6,395 nt of DNA, taken from contig DRHD01000073.1 in the NCBI GenBank assembly GCA_011049795.1, forward strand, positions 1 to 6,395, in the 5' to 3' direction. Below are positions 6,373-6,395 of this stretch, piece after piece (the first letter of the stretch is position 1; the number at the start of each line of letters is the position of its first letter). Under the pieces are notes generated by a model. That model searched no databases, had not been told where the DNA came from, and was given only the letters and a program-made list of their open reading frames with translations. This stretch comes from Porticoccus sp. (GTDB taxonomy: Bacteria > Pseudomonadota > Gammaproteobacteria > Pseudomonadales > Porticoccaceae). Position numbers and translations under genes: made by a program.

Positions 6373-6395
6373 AAGAAAGGTCCCACTATGATGAA

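Noticed and set aside
6373..6395. The 3' end of flgH at the right edge.
   Set aside because: flgH is expected here, but the 23 bases upstream of flgI are too few to choose between possible stop codons (TAG at 6389-6387 or TGA overlapping the flgI start), so no feature is called.

Overview
The window is an ordinary flagellar gene region from a Gram-negative bacterium, most likely a gammaproteobacterium. It encodes a P-ring protein (FlgI) and a bifunctional FlgJ carrying a muramidase domain. That pairing fits an outer-membrane-bearing beta- or gammaproteobacterium. The protein sequences resemble polar-flagellate marine or pseudomonad-like relatives, and base composition is balanced (about half GC by eye). 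Genus cannot be assigned from the sequence alone.

Layout: two gene sets converge. On the + strand, positions 1-1209 hold the 3' end of fliP, then complete fliQ and fliR, tightly spaced as one operon encoding the membrane core of the flagellar type III export gate. On the - strand, reading from 6372 down to 1315, are flgI (P-ring), flgJ (rod cap and muramidase), flgK and flgL (the two hook-filament junction proteins). The sets meet in a 105-base convergent gap (1210-1314) that holds a long bulged hairpin and a second short perfect hairpin. There is no gene-free stretch over 300 bases.

Regulation: flgI and flgJ overlap by one base (TAATG) and are surely co-transcribed. Between flgJ and flgK lies an 82-base gap with a near-consensus sigma-28 (FliA) promoter: TAAAGAAT, 11 bases, GTCGATAA. 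This suggests flgKL can be transcribed as a late operon once the hook-basal body is complete, while flgIJ belong to the earlier rod/ring/hook operon. flgL follows flgK by 12 bases, and its ribosome binding site overlaps the flgK stop.

Together the genes cover export of flagellar parts (FliP/Q/R), passage of the rod through peptidoglycan (FlgJ), the P-ring bushing (FlgI) and the adaptor between hook and filament (FlgK, FlgL). All genes look intact. I see no mobile element, CRISPR array, tRNA or rRNA, and no undescribed system. The points worth a second look are the clean sigma-28 promoter, the absence of flhB after fliR, the structured convergent gap, a mature FlgI without cysteine, and a similar beta-rich motif in FlgK and FlgL.
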